Origin: Muntiacus reevesi
Taxonomy: Eukaryota > Chordata > Mammalia > Artiodactyla > Cervidae
Reading direction: 5' to 3'
NCBI RefSeq assembly: GCF_963930625.1
Contig: NC_089271.1
Location: 113,117,260-113,181,259 of the forward strand
DNA: 64,000 nucleotides
Part shown: in pieces, positions 43,111-55,603 of the stretch
How the letters are laid out: each line of letters opens with the position of its first letter
How positions within the stretch are numbered: the stretch's first letter is position 1
Program-made: the position numbers and the translations under genes
Notes under the pieces: model-generated
The model's database searches: none
What the model saw: the letters and a program-made list of their open reading frames with translations, nothing else
What the model was told of the DNA's origin: nothing

Positions 43111-44739
43111 ATTCTCCCCTTGTAATCTGGTGTGTGCTGTGCTGAGGTTGGAGGGAAGGAATGTCATAGGTCTAATGGTCTAGTTTGGTTGATATTGTGC
43201 AGAATAAGATGACACCGGAAAGGCATCCCCCTGACACTTGGACTATTAGAGGGAGCCTTGCCTGGTTACCTGCAGGACAAGACATCACAAACGAGTGCTC
43301 AGGTGCAAGATACAATCAAACCAAAAAATCCCAGGTGCTGCACTAGGTTGGGTCAGGATGCCTTGTATGTCAGAAAGGGGAGAGCCTACCCCATCTGAGT
43401 TACATGACAGGAAGCCAAATTTATCCAGATTTTGTTATCTGGAGTTAACCTTCTGTCAGTAGTATTACCACATATAAAATTGACCTCTTTTTTCTGTTTT
43501 TATAAAATTCTGCTTAAGAAAAATCTGACCTATAAAATTTCATTTTCCAGCAGCATCAATTTTCTGCAAGATAAGACATAAATCAAATAAATATTTCTTT
43601 GTCCCCCTCCCTTTCATCCTTCTCCCATCTGGACATAAAACATGTATTTAGAATATAAACATGAGAGATGGGTAGGCGGGGCTGTGAAAGAATCAACATG
43701 CCTTTGGCTAGAGAGTTACTACATTCATCCTTGGAAAAGAAGGGGAAAAGGATAAAAAGAAATGACTTGTTCAATGTCCAAATTCTTATTTTATAGATGT
43801 AAAATGTCCATGTTGCTACAGGATTTCCATGGTCTGCAGCCATTCTCAGATAGTGGTCCTTTGTGCAGCTTGTTCAACAGAGTTGTACCAACCTATGGGA
43901 GGGAAGGCCAGGCTCACAGAAAGGTATTCATTTAGAAGAAAGCAACGCTAATGACCCACACAATTTCCTGAATTTGAGTGATATCACAGAAATCAGTTCC
44001 GTATCAGTTCTATAATTCTACTTAATCTATCAAGATAAGGTAATTATGTTTAATTTTGGTAAGGAGTACAGCAGTGACCTCCTGTTTTGGTATCAACTTT
44101 TCAATAAAGTGTTAATTATGGGCAAAAGCCAAGAACATCAACTTTCAGAGTCCAGAGAACATGCTTCTTTTCTTCTTGGTAAGTGAACTGCTAGTCCACT
44201 GCTAGTCCACTTCTAGTCCACTGCTGCTTCACCATTTTCTTGATTTAAGACCAAGGTTTAAGATACCAGAGATACAAGCCACAGTGGTGGCTGGAGTGGG
44301 GTTGACTTTTTACATGGACAATTTTCAATCAAACCACAGCCTGTCACTTTATTTCACAATTTACTGGGGTTCTAGGAATTCCGCAGTCTGCTAGTCCTGG
44401 CAGGAGGGGCAGAAGGTATTTTTCAGCCTCCATTTTGTCATTTATTCAGTTAATGTGCTTGGGCGCATCTTTATTCCTCTTCACCGGGCACGTGCGGCTG
44501 CTGACAGAGTGCCGGGGTCCCAGATTCCATCAGAGTCTGTGCAATGGGAAAGTCACATGAAAAAGAAGGGAGAGGTTCAGTTAAGTCTGTTTGGGTTGGG
44601 ATATGTGCTTCTTATGAAGGATTGCCAGGGAGGGGAAAGCTTTAGGGAGTGGCTTTGCCACTTTACACAAAAGCAAAATAAAGCAATTTCACTTCCATTT
44701 CCTAGGAGCATGGCACAATCCCAAGCCACTTAGTTCCTG
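43111..44739. other. Low-copy sequence
   Basis: No gene recognised. A short 11-bp tandem is listed separately. The 86-codon frame (43583-43843, minus) and the 92-codon frame (44455-44733, plus) lack domains I can identify. Confidence 0.4.
44187..44225. repeat. 11-bp tandem repeat, 3.5 copies
   Basis: Unit 'actgctagtcc' at 44187, 44198 and (one change) 44209, followed by a partial fourth copy. Confidence 0.85.
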
Positions 44740-44920
44740 TTATTTATTCTTCCCTACAACTCTGTGAGGCAGATGCTATTATTTTAGGGAGGAAACTGGG
44801 TTAGACACAGAGAGAGTAAGAACTCCTTTGAAATTTCATAGGTTGTTAAGTAGTTAATCCAGGGTTCAAACCCAAGTCTGTCTGATTCCAAGATCCGTTC
44901 CCACAACTCACACAACACTG
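44740..44920 (-). repeat. MIR
   Basis: 'caactctgtgaggcagatgc', 'tattattttagggaggaaac', 'agggttcaaacccaagtctg' give reverse MIR. Confidence 0.75.
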
Positions 44921-45049
44921 AGTTGTTATAGTAATAAGATGTTCAAGGGAGCGAACAATGGTGCATTTTACAATGGGAAAATATGCAGCCATTACAAAAA
45001 TGAGAAAAATATGGAAAGATATCCAGTATATATTTTTGTTTATTTATAT

Positions 45050-45615
45050 ATTAAAAATGCCCAACATTCACCTACTATGTGGCAGCCACAGTTCTAGGTG
45101 CTAGAGAATATAAATACGCTGTCCTCCCAGGGCCTGTTGCAGCAAGATTTGGCTCAAGCAATAACCTAGCACTAACACTGTTATTCCTGCCCACAGTAAG
45201 TGCAGGGAACACAATAAGTTGGAGCTCTGTGACTGGAGGGGATGTTTCAGCTTGAGTGGAGTAGAAGGACATCTCCAAGGAGGTGAGATCTAAGTGATGA
45301 GAAGAAGGCAGTCGTTGTGCATTTCGGGGTCAGGGAGGACAGTAAGTACAAGTTGACAGAGAAGTGGAAAACATGTATGTCAGCTGGGATGGAAAGAAGG
45401 GAATGGGGGCTCAGGTGTAATGGGGGGACTGGGGACAGCAGTGGGGGGAGTGGTAGGAGATTTGAGGGGCTAGCAGGGGCCAGATCATACAGGACACTGT
45501 AGGCCACATTAAGGAGTTTAGATTTTATTTTTAGTGTTATGGAAAACCAGTGCTGTGTTGTAAGTAGGGAAGGAATATGATCTGGTTGCTTTGTAAGGAC
45601 TGAAATGTGATAGTG
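45050..45615 (-). repeat. L2 LINE fragment
   Basis: 'cacctactatgtggcagcca', 'cagttctaggtgctagagaa', then 'gccagatcatacaggacact', 'gtaggccacattaaggagtt', 'aggaatatgatctggttgct': L2 in reverse with a divergent middle. The 123-codon minus frame (45247-45618) is in the sense direction of L2 but shows no domain. Confidence 0.55.
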
Positions 45616-45692
45616 CAAGAATGCAGCATTAAAGGCTATGGTGAGTGATGGCCAAAGGAGGTCAGCAAATATTCTTTCCTAAAATCAATTAT

Positions 45693-45907
45693 GGGCTTCC
45701 CTCATGACTCAGACAGTAAAGAATCTGCTTGCAGTACAGGAGACCTGGATTCGATTCCTGGATCGGGAAGATCCCCTGGAGGAGGGCATGGCAACCCACT
45801 CCAGTATTCTTGCCTGGAGAATCCCATGGACAGAGGAGCCTGGTGGACTGCGGTCCATGGGGGTGCAAAAGAGTTGAGCATGACTGAGCAACTGACCGTG
45901 CATGCAC
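45693..45907 (+). repeat. Bov-tA SINE with TSD
   Basis: 'gggcttccctcatgactcag' to 'gaccgtgcatgcac'. TSD 'aaaatcaattat' at 45681-45692 and 'aaaagcaattat' at 45908-45919 (11 of 12). Confidence 0.93.
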
Positions 45908-45919
45908 AAAAGCAATTAT

Positions 45920-46849
45920 AGCTCAGGCCCAAACTGATAAGACACCCATCTCTGGACCATGGAAATTGACAAAGGGCATATAATAAATTTAGAATTGTTT
46001 ATTGTTTCTTTACGAAAACGCCTGAACCTCAGGTCAGAACAGTAGGAACTCAATGTTTTTAGTGTGGGGCTACTTCTCTCTCCCCTCCATCTATTAGCAC
46101 AATTCTTTTAGGGTAGGACCAGCCATACAAGCAACAACTTTGTGGTCAGAGGTGGCTGAATTGGTTTGGAGTGCAGCAGAAAAAAAGACCTGTGCTCCTA
46201 GGACTCATAGGAAACAGAGCTGAGCTTGGTGACAAATGAATGGGAGGACGACAGCACAGCCTGCCTAGCTAGACTGACAGACTAGCCTTAAACTCAACTG
46301 GAAAATCCAGGAAATGAAACAACTGTGGTGGTCCTTGCCCAACTCCCACATGTCCCTGGCAGTCTAGAAGGCCATGCTCATGCTCAAAGCTGCCTGAATG
46401 CTGAGACAGCAGAGAGAGTCCTTGCTCCCCTTAAGTTCCTGGTGAAATGCAACAGAGGAAACATGAGAAAGCCTGATAGAAAATAGAAGCTGAGGCATAC
46501 TTGTAAACTGCCTGAACTTTGAATGCAACATCCAGCCCACACAGAAACCCATCCAAAAAGGTGGAATACTTACCTTCTCAGGATTTCTAAGCATATGTCT
46601 AACCAGTCCTTGCCTGCTCACAAAGATATGGTGACACAGGGCTGACCCCTAAGAGACAGGCTTAAAAATTAAAAACAGAGTTTTCTAAAACCTGAGCAAA
46701 GACATTAGTAGCTACATGCTTTTGCATGTAAACAGATTTTACACAATGAGTCTAGAAAATCCATTAACTAAGTAACTAACAAAACGTGGCCAACAACAGC
46801 CTCTGGGGAATCAATCTAGAGGTCTTACACTTTTGTTGAAAAATATCCA
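45920..46849. other. Unassigned, possibly decayed L1M 5' region
   Basis: No gene. Because L1M coding-like sequence begins near 46850, part of this may be its 5' UTR; no diagnostic word was found. Confidence 0.3.
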
Positions 46850-47915
46850 GGTTTTAGATAACCAACAGTTCTCTGTATTGCCCAGAGAACTCCATTTAAT
46901 ATTCTATGATAGCCTATATGAGAAAATAATGTGAAAATGAATGAGTATATGCATATGTATAACTGAATCACTTTGCTGTACACTGGAAACTAACACAACA
47001 TTGTAAATCAACTATACTCTAATAAAATTTTAATTTTTAAAAGTGAAAAAAAATACCCAGTTTTGAACAAAAATGTTGAGACTTTCAAAGAAACAGCAAA
47101 GTGTGACCCATATTTAGGGGGAAAAAAACAGTCAAAGAGGCTGACTCTGAGTTAACTTAAGATGTTAGATTTAGCACCAAAGACTTCAAAGCCACTGTTA
47201 TAAATATGTTCAAAGAACTAAAAGGAATGATGTCTAAATGATTAAAATATGGTATAACAAAAATAACTCATCAAACAGAGGAACGAGAATCCTCATACAG
47301 TTGTGGTGAAGATGTAAAAGTGTTTCAGTCATTTTAAAATCAGCTCATCAATTTCTTAACATATGATGCAGCAATTTCACTCCTAGAAATCTGCCAAAGA
47401 TAAATGAATACATGTGCCCACACAAACATATGAGTTCAAATGCTCATACCATCATTATTCATAATGTCCCAACCTGAATATAATCCAAATGACCACCAAT
47501 ATGTACATAGTACATAAAATGTGGCTTACCTAGTCAATGGAATATTATTTGCAATTGTTAATAAAAGAAATGAATAACTGGTATATGCAACAATATAGCT
47601 GAACCTGAAAAACATTGTGATAAGTGGAAGAAGCCAAAAAACTCTACATATTGTATGATTCCCTTTATTAACATGCTATTAAAAGGCATATTTACAGAGA
47701 TCTGAAGCAAATCAGTGGTTGTCTAGGGATAGGGGTGGGAGTATGGATTAATTGTAAACATATAGGAACAAACTGTTTGGGGTGATAGAAATGTTCTGAA
47801 ACTGGATTGTGGTTCTGGTTGCAAAACTCTGTAACTTTACAAAAAGTCATTTTTAATGCTTACAATAGATGAATTTTATATGTGTAAATTATACCACAAT
47901 AGAAGTGTTAAAACT
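46850..47915 (+). repeat. L1M/HAL1-like relic, internally deleted
   Basis: First part (46850-47260): 'agaaacagcaaagtgtgacc', 'gacttcaaagccactgttat', 'aaatatgttcaaagaactaa', words of the L1M 5'/ORF1 region. Second part (47265-47915): 'gcagcaatttcactcctaga', 'cattattcataatgtcccaa', 'aaattataccacaatag', the ORF2 C-terminus and 3' UTR. The missing middle suggests a HAL1-type element or a large deletion. Confidence 0.55.
46930..47045 (+). mobile_element. Short artiodactyl L1 3' end
   Basis: 'atcactttgctgtacactgg', 'aaactaacacaacattgtaa', 'atcaactatactctaataaa' and an A-rich tail: last 110 bp of an L1 in plus orientation, inserted in the L1M relic. Confidence 0.75.
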
Positions 47916-49592
47916 AAAATTAACATATTTTAAAGGCTGACAGAGGTCCCGTCTGGGGAACATCTTTGCTCTAATGCACCGGAGACTCCTCTCCCCTGCT
48001 GAGAGACACCAGAGCAGGTGGGAGGCACTGGAAAACAACACAGACAATGGCAAATGGTCAAATCTTGGAAACCTCTTTATCTTTATAGTTAAAAAGTCTT
48101 TACCCCTACCCAGAGACACCAGAGTGGTTGGGGGCATCAATAAGTGGATCTCAATATACCCTTCCCTTCCCCCACTGGGAACACCTTGCAGCCTGACCTT
48201 ATGAAACCCTCAGTCATCACTAGCAGGAAACTCAGGAAGCCCTAGGGGCACAAGATGAATGAAGCAGACCAAAATAACACCACAGAGCCTCTGAAATCAA
48301 ACTGCCATTGGAACCACAGCCCACAAAATTAGGTCAAGACCTGCATGCTAAACTAAAACAGGGTGAATGTCTGCTGAAATCAAAGAAGTAATAGTTCTCA
48401 GAGTCCTAATGTAATGAACAAAATGTCCAGGATACGCTTGAAAACCACCCATCATCACAAGAACTAGAAAATCACAACTTGAGTGAGGAATAACAATCAA
48501 CTGATGCCAACACTGAGATGAATCAGATGTTGGAATTATCTGACAAGGATTTCAAAGCAGCTCTCATATAAATGCTTCTGCAATCAATTACAAATTCTCT
48601 TGAAACAAATGGAAAAATAGAAAATCTCAGCAAAAAGTAAAGTTATAAGAAAGAATCAAATAGAAATTGCAGAACGGAAAATTACAATAACTGAAATAAA
48701 TAACTTGCTGAATGGGTTTAATAGTAGACTGAAGATGACAGAGGACATAAACTTGAGGACAAACTATATAAGTAACCCATTTTGAACAACAGAGAGAAAA
48801 TAGACTGAAAGGAAACAGAGCCCGAGGGACTTGTGGGATTATAAAATATTCCAATGTTTGTATAATCAGTGCCTCAGAAGGATAGGAGATAAGGAGGCTA
48901 AAAGAGTATTTCAAGAAACAATGGCTGAAAAGTTCCAATTTGGCAAAAGACACAGAGCTACAGACCAAAGAAGCTAAGTGCACCATAAATAGGAAAGCCA
49001 AAAAAAGATAATAAGACACGGCATAATTAAACTTTTGAAAAATAAAGACAAAAAAAGTCTCAAAAGCAGCCAGAGAGCCATGGCATATTACCGATAGGGG
49101 CACACCATTCAAAAATGTATTTCTCATCTGAAAACATAGAGGCCAGAAGTGACACAACATTTTTCAAATGCTGAAAGAAAAGAATTGTCAACAGCAAATA
49201 CTGTTTCAGGTATCTTTCAGGAATGAAGAGAAAATAAAAATGTTTTCAGGCAAAGAAAAACAAAAAAGAATTTATCACCATCAGACATACCATTAAATAC
49301 TGGTTAAAGGAAATTCTTCAAACAGAAAGATAATGATAAAAGAGTGAAATCTGAAGCATCAGGAATGAAGAAAGAACAATGGAAAGAACAGAAGTGTGGG
49401 CACATATATTATCCATTTCCTCAGGAGTTTTATAATTATTATTAGTGGTTAAGTCAAATATAACATCATCTAATATTCAAAATAGTAATATTTAAAAGTG
49501 GGGAAGGTAGAAAGATCTAAATGGAAGTGAGGTTTCCAAGTCTTGAATGGTAAAAAGTTGATACCAGTAAACTGTTATAAGGTATATATTTA

Positions 49593-49756
49593 TTTATTCT
49601 CTTAAATTTATTTATTTGGCTGCATAGTGTCTTAGTTGCAGCATGCAGGATCTTTAGTTGCAGTGTGTGGGATCTAGTTCCCTGACTAGGAATTGAACAT
49701 GGACCCCCGGCATTGGGAGTGTGAAATCTTAGCCACTGAACCACCAGGGAAGTCCC
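49593..49756 (-). repeat. CHR-type SINE with TSD
   Basis: 'tttatttggctgcatagtgt', 'cttagttgcagcatgcagga', 'ctagttccctgactaggaat', ending 'ccaccagggaagtcc'. TSD 'taaggtatatattta' at 49578-49592 and 'taaggtacatattta' at 49757-49771 (14 of 15). Confidence 0.9.
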
Positions 49757-50306
49757 TAAGGTACATATTTATATTGTGATACACCAAGCGGCCACTACAC
49801 TCGTGTAGTGAAAACTTCACAAAGAGAGACTTAAAAACACTGTGAATGCATCAAGATAGATAGTAAAAAAAAATGTCTAAGCTGTCCACAGGAAGGGGAG
49901 AAAAGAAGAACAGATGAATGAGAATCAGAGGAATTAAATGAAGAAAACAATAATAAATTCAAGTGCTAAAATATTCATAATTACATGAAGTATAAAAGGT
50001 GTAAATAAAACAATTGAAAGAAAAAAGATTAGACAAGTAAAAACCATGTTACAAATATAAACTCCTTAGAAAAACTCTAATGCTTTTTATAGTTTCTTGA
50101 GTTTGGAACTTAGGTTATTGATTTGAGACCTGTGCTTATTTCTAATGTAAGCATTTAATGGCTTAAATTTCCTTCTCAGCGCATTTTTCAATGTCATAAG
50201 TAAATTCATTGGCACAAATAAGTTGAAAGTAAGAGAACGGGAAAAGAAGCAAATGCAAATATTGAAAAACCAGTGGCTATGGTAATATTTGATAAAGTAG
50301 ATTTCT

Positions 50307-50477
50307 TTTTTTTTTTTTTCATTTATTTTTATTAGTTGGAGGCTAATTACTTCGCAACATTGCAGTGGGTTTTGTCATACACTGACATGAATCAGTCATG
50401 GAGTTACATGTATTCCCTATCCCAATCACCGGCCCAGGTGGGATGCATGAGACAGGTGCTCGGGCCAGGTGCACTGG
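50307..50477 (-). mobile_element. Mini-L1 with inverted 5' end
   Basis: 50307-50428 is the L1-BT 3' end in minus orientation (T-run, 'attagttggaggctaattac', 'gttacatgtattccctatcc'). 50429-50477 is L1 3'-UTR sequence in plus orientation ('ggcccaggtgggatgcatga', 'gacaggtgctcgggcc'). TSD 'gataaagtagatttct' at 50291-50306 and 'gataaaatagatttct' at 50478-50493 (15 of 16). Confidence 0.9.
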
Positions 50478-51025
50478 GATAAAATAGATTTCTAATTTAA
50501 AAAGTTGCTACAAAGAGGGACACTGTTTAATAGGATCAATCAGTCAGGAAGATATTACAGTCCTAAAAGTGTGCATACCCAAAATCAGAGTTTCAAAATA
50601 CATGGAACAAAATTGATGAAGTTGAAAATAGAAATAAGCAAGTCCAGTAATACAGTTGGGAACTTTAATTTATTTATATATCTTTCATTTTAATTGGAGG
50701 CTAATTACTTTACAATATTGTGGTGGTTTTTGCCATATATTCACATGAATCAGCCATGGGTGCACATATGTTCCCCATCCTGACCCTCCCTCCCACCTCC
50801 CTCCCAATCCCACCCCTCAGGGTCATCCCAGTGCACCAGCCCTGAGCACCCTGCCTCATGCACTGAACCTGGACTGGCGATCTATTTCACATATGATAAT
50901 ATGCATGTTTCAATGTTATTCTCAAATCATCCCACCCTCGCCTTCTTCCACAGAGTCAAACAGTCTGTTTTTTACATCTGTGTCTCTTTTGTTGTCTCGC
51001 ATATACGGTCATCATTACCATCTTT

Positions 51026-54000
51026 CTAAATTCCATATATATGCGTTAATATACTGTATTGGTGTTTTTCTTTCTGACTTACTTCACTTAGTATAATAGG
51101 CTCCAATTTCATCTACCTCATTAGAACTGATTCAAATGCATTCTTTTTAATAACTGAGTAATATTCCATTGTGTATATGTACCACAGCTTTCTTATCCAC
51201 TCATCTGCTGATGGACATCTAGGTTGTTTCCATGTCCTGGATATTGTAAACAGTGTTGCGATGAGCATTGGGGTACACGTGTCTCTTTCAATTCTGGTTT
51301 CCTTGGTGTGTATGCCCAGCAGTGGGATTGCTGGGTCATATGGCAGCTCTGTTTCCAGTTTTTCAAGGAATCTCCACACTGTTCTCCATTGTGACTTTAA
51401 TGGTTTGCATTCCCACCAACAGTGTAAGAGGGTTCCTTTTTCTCCACACCCTCTCCAGCATTTATTGTTTATAGACTTTTGGATAGCAGCCATTCTGACC
51501 GGCATGAGATGACACCTCATTGTGGCTTTGATTTGCATTTCTCTGATAATGAGTGAGTTGAGCATCTTTTCATATGTTTGTTAGCCATCTGTTTGTCTTC
51601 TTTTGAGAAATGTCTGTTTAGTTCTTTGGCCCATTCTTTGATTGGGTCATTTATTTTTCTGGAATTGAGCCGCAGGAGTTGCTTGTATATTTGGGGGGTT
51701 AATTCTTTGTCAGTTGCTTCATTTGCTATCATTTTCTCCCATTTTGAAGGCTGTCATTTCACCTTGCTTATAGTCACCTTTGTTGTGAAAAAGCTTTTAA
51801 GTTTAATTAGGTTCCATTTGTTTATTTTTGCTTTTATTTCCAATACTCTGGGAGGTGGGTCATAGAGAATCCTTCCATGACTTATGTCAGAAAGTGTTTT
51901 GCCCATGTTTTCCTCTAGTTTTATAGTTTCTAATCTTACATTTAGATCTTTAATCCATTTTGAGTTTATTTTTGTGTATGGTGTTAGAAAGTGTTCTGGT
52001 TTCATTCTTTTACAAGTTGTTGACCAGTTTTCCCAGCACCACTTGTTAAAGAGATTGTCTTTTCTCCATTGTATATTCTTGCCTCCTTTGTCAATGATAA
52101 GGTGTCCGTAGGTGCATGAATTTGTCTCTGGGGTTTCTATTTTGTTCCATTAATCTATGTTTCTGTCTTTGTGCCAGTACCATGCTGTCTTGATGACTGT
52201 GGCTTTGTAGTAGAGCCTGAAGTCAGGCAGGTTGATTCCTCCAGTTCCATTCCTCTTTCTCAAGATTGCTTTGGCTATTGGAGTTTTTGGGTTGTTTTTT
52301 GTTTTTGTAATTCCATACAAATTGTGAAATTATTTGTTCTAAATCTCTGAAAAATTCCATTGGTAGCTTGATAGGGATTGCATTGAATTTATAGATTGCT
52401 TTGGGTAGTATGTTCATTTTTCACTGTATTGATTCTTCTGATCCATGAACATGGTATATTTCTCCATCTATTTGTGTCATCTTTGATTTCTTTCATCAGT
52501 GTTCTATAGTTTTCTATATATAGGTCTTTTGTTTCTTTAGGTAGATTTATTCCTAAGTATTTCATTCTTTTCTTTGCAATGGTTAATGGAATTGCTTCCT
52601 TAATTTCTCTTTCTGTTTTCTCATTATTAGTGTATAGGAATGCAAGGGATTTCTGTGTGTTAATTTTATATCCTGCAACATTACTGTATTCATTGATTAG
52701 CTCTAGTAATTTTCTGGTGGAGTCTTTAGGGTTTTCTATGTAGAGAATCATGCCATCTGAAACAGTGAGAGTTTTACTTCTTCTTTTCCTATCTGGATTC
52801 CTTTTATTTCTTTTTCTGCTCTGATTGCTGTGGCCAAAACTTCCAAAACTATGTTGAGTTGCAATGGTGAGAGTGGGCATCCTTCTCTTGTTCCTGACTT
52901 CAGGGGAAATGCTTTCAATTTTTCACTATTAAGTATAATGTTTGCTGTGGGTTTATCATATATGGCTTTTATTATGCTGAGGTATGTTCCTTCTATGCCT
53001 GCTTTCTGGAGGGTTTTTATCATAAATGGATGCTAAATTTCGTCAAAGGCTTTCTCTGTATCTATTGAGATAATCATGTGGTTTTTATTTTTTAATTTGT
53101 TAATGTGGAGTACCTCATTGATTAATTTGTGAATATTAAAGAATCTTTGCATCCCTGGAATAAAGCCCACTTGGTAATGATATCTTTTAAATATGTTCTT
53201 GGATTCTGTTTGCTAGAATTTTGTTGAGGATTTTTGCATCTATGTTGATCAGTGATATTGGCCTGTAGTTTTCTTTTTTTGTGGCATCTTTGTCAGGTTT
53301 TGGTATTAGGGTGATGGTGGCCTCATAGAATGAGTTTGGAAGTTTACCTTCTTCTGCAATTTTCTGGAATAGTTTGAGTAAGATAGGTGTTAGCTCTTCT
53401 CTAAATTTTTGTTAGAATTCAACTGTGAATCCATCTGGTCCTGGGCTTTTGTTTGTTGAAAGATTTCTGATTATGGTTTCGATTTCTCTGCTTGTGATGG
53501 GTCTGTTAAGATTTTCTATTTCTTCCTGGTTCCATTTTGGAAAGTTATAGTTTTCTAAGAATTTGTCCATTTCTTCTAAGTTGTTCATTTTATTGGCATA
53601 TAGTTGCTGATAGTAGTCTCTTATGATCCTTTGTATTTCTACGTTGTCTGTTGTGATTTCTCCATTTTCATTTCTAATTTTGTTGATTTGATTTTTCTCC
53701 CTTTGTTTCTTGATGGTTCTGGCTAATGGTTTGTCTGTTTTATTTATCTTCTCAAAGAACCAGGTTTTAGGTTTGTTGATTTTTGCTATGGTCTCTTTTG
53801 TTTCTTTTGCATTTATTTCTGCCCTAATTTTTAAGATTACTTTCCTTCTACAAACCCTGAGGTTCTTCATTTTTTCCTTTTCTAGTTGCTTTAGGTGTAG
53901 AGTTAGGTTACTTATTTGATTTCTCTCCTGTTTCCTGAGGTAGGCTTGTATTGCTATGAACCTTCCCCTTAGCATTGCTTTTACCGAGTCCCATAGGTTT

Positions 54001-54506
54001 TGGGTTGTTGTGTTTTCATTTTCACTCGTTTCTGTGCATATTTTTATTTCTTTTTTATTTCTTCTGTGATTTGTTGGTTACTTGGAAGTGTGTTGTTTGG
54101 CCTCCATATGTTTGTATTTTTCATAGTTTTTTCCCTGCAGTTGACATCTAATCTTACTGCATTGTGATCAGAAAAGATGCTCGAGATGATTTAAATTTTT
54201 TTGAATTTACCAAGGCTAGACTTATGGCCGAGGATGTGATCTATCCTGGAGAAGGTTCCGTGTGCACTTGAGAAAAAGGTGAAATTCATTGTTTTAGGGT
54301 GAAATGTCCTATAGATGTCAATTAGGTCTAACTAGCTCATTGTATCATTTAAAGTTTCTGTTTCCTTGCTAATTTTCTGCTTAGTTGATCGTCCATAGGT
54401 GTGAGTGGGGTATTAAAGTCTCCCACTATTACTGTGTTACTGTTAATTTCCCCTTTCATATTTGTTAGCATTTGTGTTACATATTGCTGTTCTCCTATGT
54501 TGGGTG

Positions 54507-54538
<32 letters not shown>

Positions 54539-54867
54539 TAAAATTGCTATATCCTCTTCTTTGACTGATCCTTTGATCATTATGTAGTGTCCTTCTTTGT
54601 CTCTTTTAATGGCCTTTATTTCAAAGCCTATTTTATCTGACATGAGTATTGCTACTCCTGCTTTCTTTTGGTCTCCATTGGTGTGAAATACCTTTTTCCA
54701 GCTCTTCACTTTCAGTCTGTGTCCCTAGGTTTGAGGTGGGTCTCTTGTAGACAGCATATATAGGGGTCTTGTTTTTGTATCCATTCAGCCAGTCTTTGTC
54801 TTTTGGTTGGGGCATTCAACCCATTTACATTTAAGGTAATTATTGATAAGTATGGTCCTGTTGCCAT
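51026..54867 (-). pseudogene. L1-BT ORF2 relic (endonuclease, RT, C-terminal)
   Basis: From the start codon at 54867 to a stop at 51026 the span is 3842 bp, against about 3.83 kb expected, but with frameshifts and stops. Endonuclease: SIITLNVNGLNAPTKRQRL and CCLQETHLKPRDT near 54700-54840. Linker near 53420: NLSTNKSPGPDGF. RT: KSGTREGCPLSPL near 52900. The catalytic FADD box is destroyed near 52750: a one-base loss shifts the frame and the second Asp reads Gly. C-terminal CWWECK and YDPAIPLLGIHTKE at 51113-51565. A (TA)n expansion at 54508-54534 disrupts the endonuclease. Inactive. Confidence 0.92.
54508..54534. repeat. (TA)n microsatellite inside L1 ORF2
   Basis: 'gtatatatatatatatata' and beyond; on the minus strand it encodes an alternating YI run replacing part of the endonuclease domain. 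Confidence 0.9.
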
Positions 54868-54918
54868 TTACTTTGTTGTTTTGGGTTCGTGTTTATACAC
54901 CTTTTCTGTGTTTCCTGT

Positions 54919-55603
54919 CTAGAGAAAATCCTTTAGCATTTGTTGGAGAGCTGGTTTGGTGGTGCTGAATTCTCTCAGCTTTTGCTTGTCTGTAAAGCTT
55001 TTGATTTCTCCTTCATATATGAATAAAATCCTTGCTGGGTACAGTAATCTGGGTTGTAGGTTTTTCTCTTTCATCACTTTAAGTATATCCTGCCATTCCC
55101 TTCTGGCTTGAAGAGTTTCTATTGAAAGATCAGCTGTTATCCTTATGGGAATCCCCTTGTGGGTTATTTGTTGTTTTTCTCTTGCTGCTTTTAATATTTG
55201 TTCTTTGTGTTTGATCTTCATTAATTTGATTAATATGTGTCTTGGGGTGTTTTGCCTTGGGTTTATCCTGTTTGGGACTCTCTGGATTTCTTGGACTTCG
55301 GTGGCTATTTCCTTCCCCATTTTAGGAAAGTTTTCAACTATTATCTCCTGAAGTATTTTCTCATGGCCTTTCTTTTTGTCTTCTTCTTCTGGGACTCCTA
55401 TGATTCGAATGTTGGGGCGTTTAACATTGTCCCAGAAGTCTCTGAGGTTGTCCTCATTTCTTTTCATTCTTTTTTCTTTTTTCCTCTCTGCTTCATTTAT
55501 TTCTACCATTCCATCTTCCATCTCACTTATCCTATCTTCTGCGTATATTATTCTACTGTTGTTTCCCTCCAGAGTGCTTTTGATCTCAGCTATTGCATTA
55601 TTC
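54919..55603 (-). pseudogene. L1-BT ORF1 relic, C-terminal part
   Basis: About 228 codons of ORF1p, the RNA-binding chaperone. Visible are the coiled-coil end (AEDRISEMEDGMVEIN), the RRM-like region (RPNIRIIGVPEEE, NTPRHILIKLMKIKHKEQIL) and the C-terminal domain (ITADLSIETLQARREWQDIL, LYPARILFIYEGEIKSFT, KPALQQMLKDFL). The frame is open to its natural stop. Upstream it runs directly into inverted BovB sequence, giving a 234-codon chimeric open frame that starts MDHNKLW from BovB. Confidence 0.9.

Noticed and set aside
48627..49160. 177-codon minus-strand frame rich in F, L and S (membrane-protein-like)
   Set aside because: It is the antisense of the A-rich ORF1-like part of L1M; T-rich complements give hydrophobic shadow frames.
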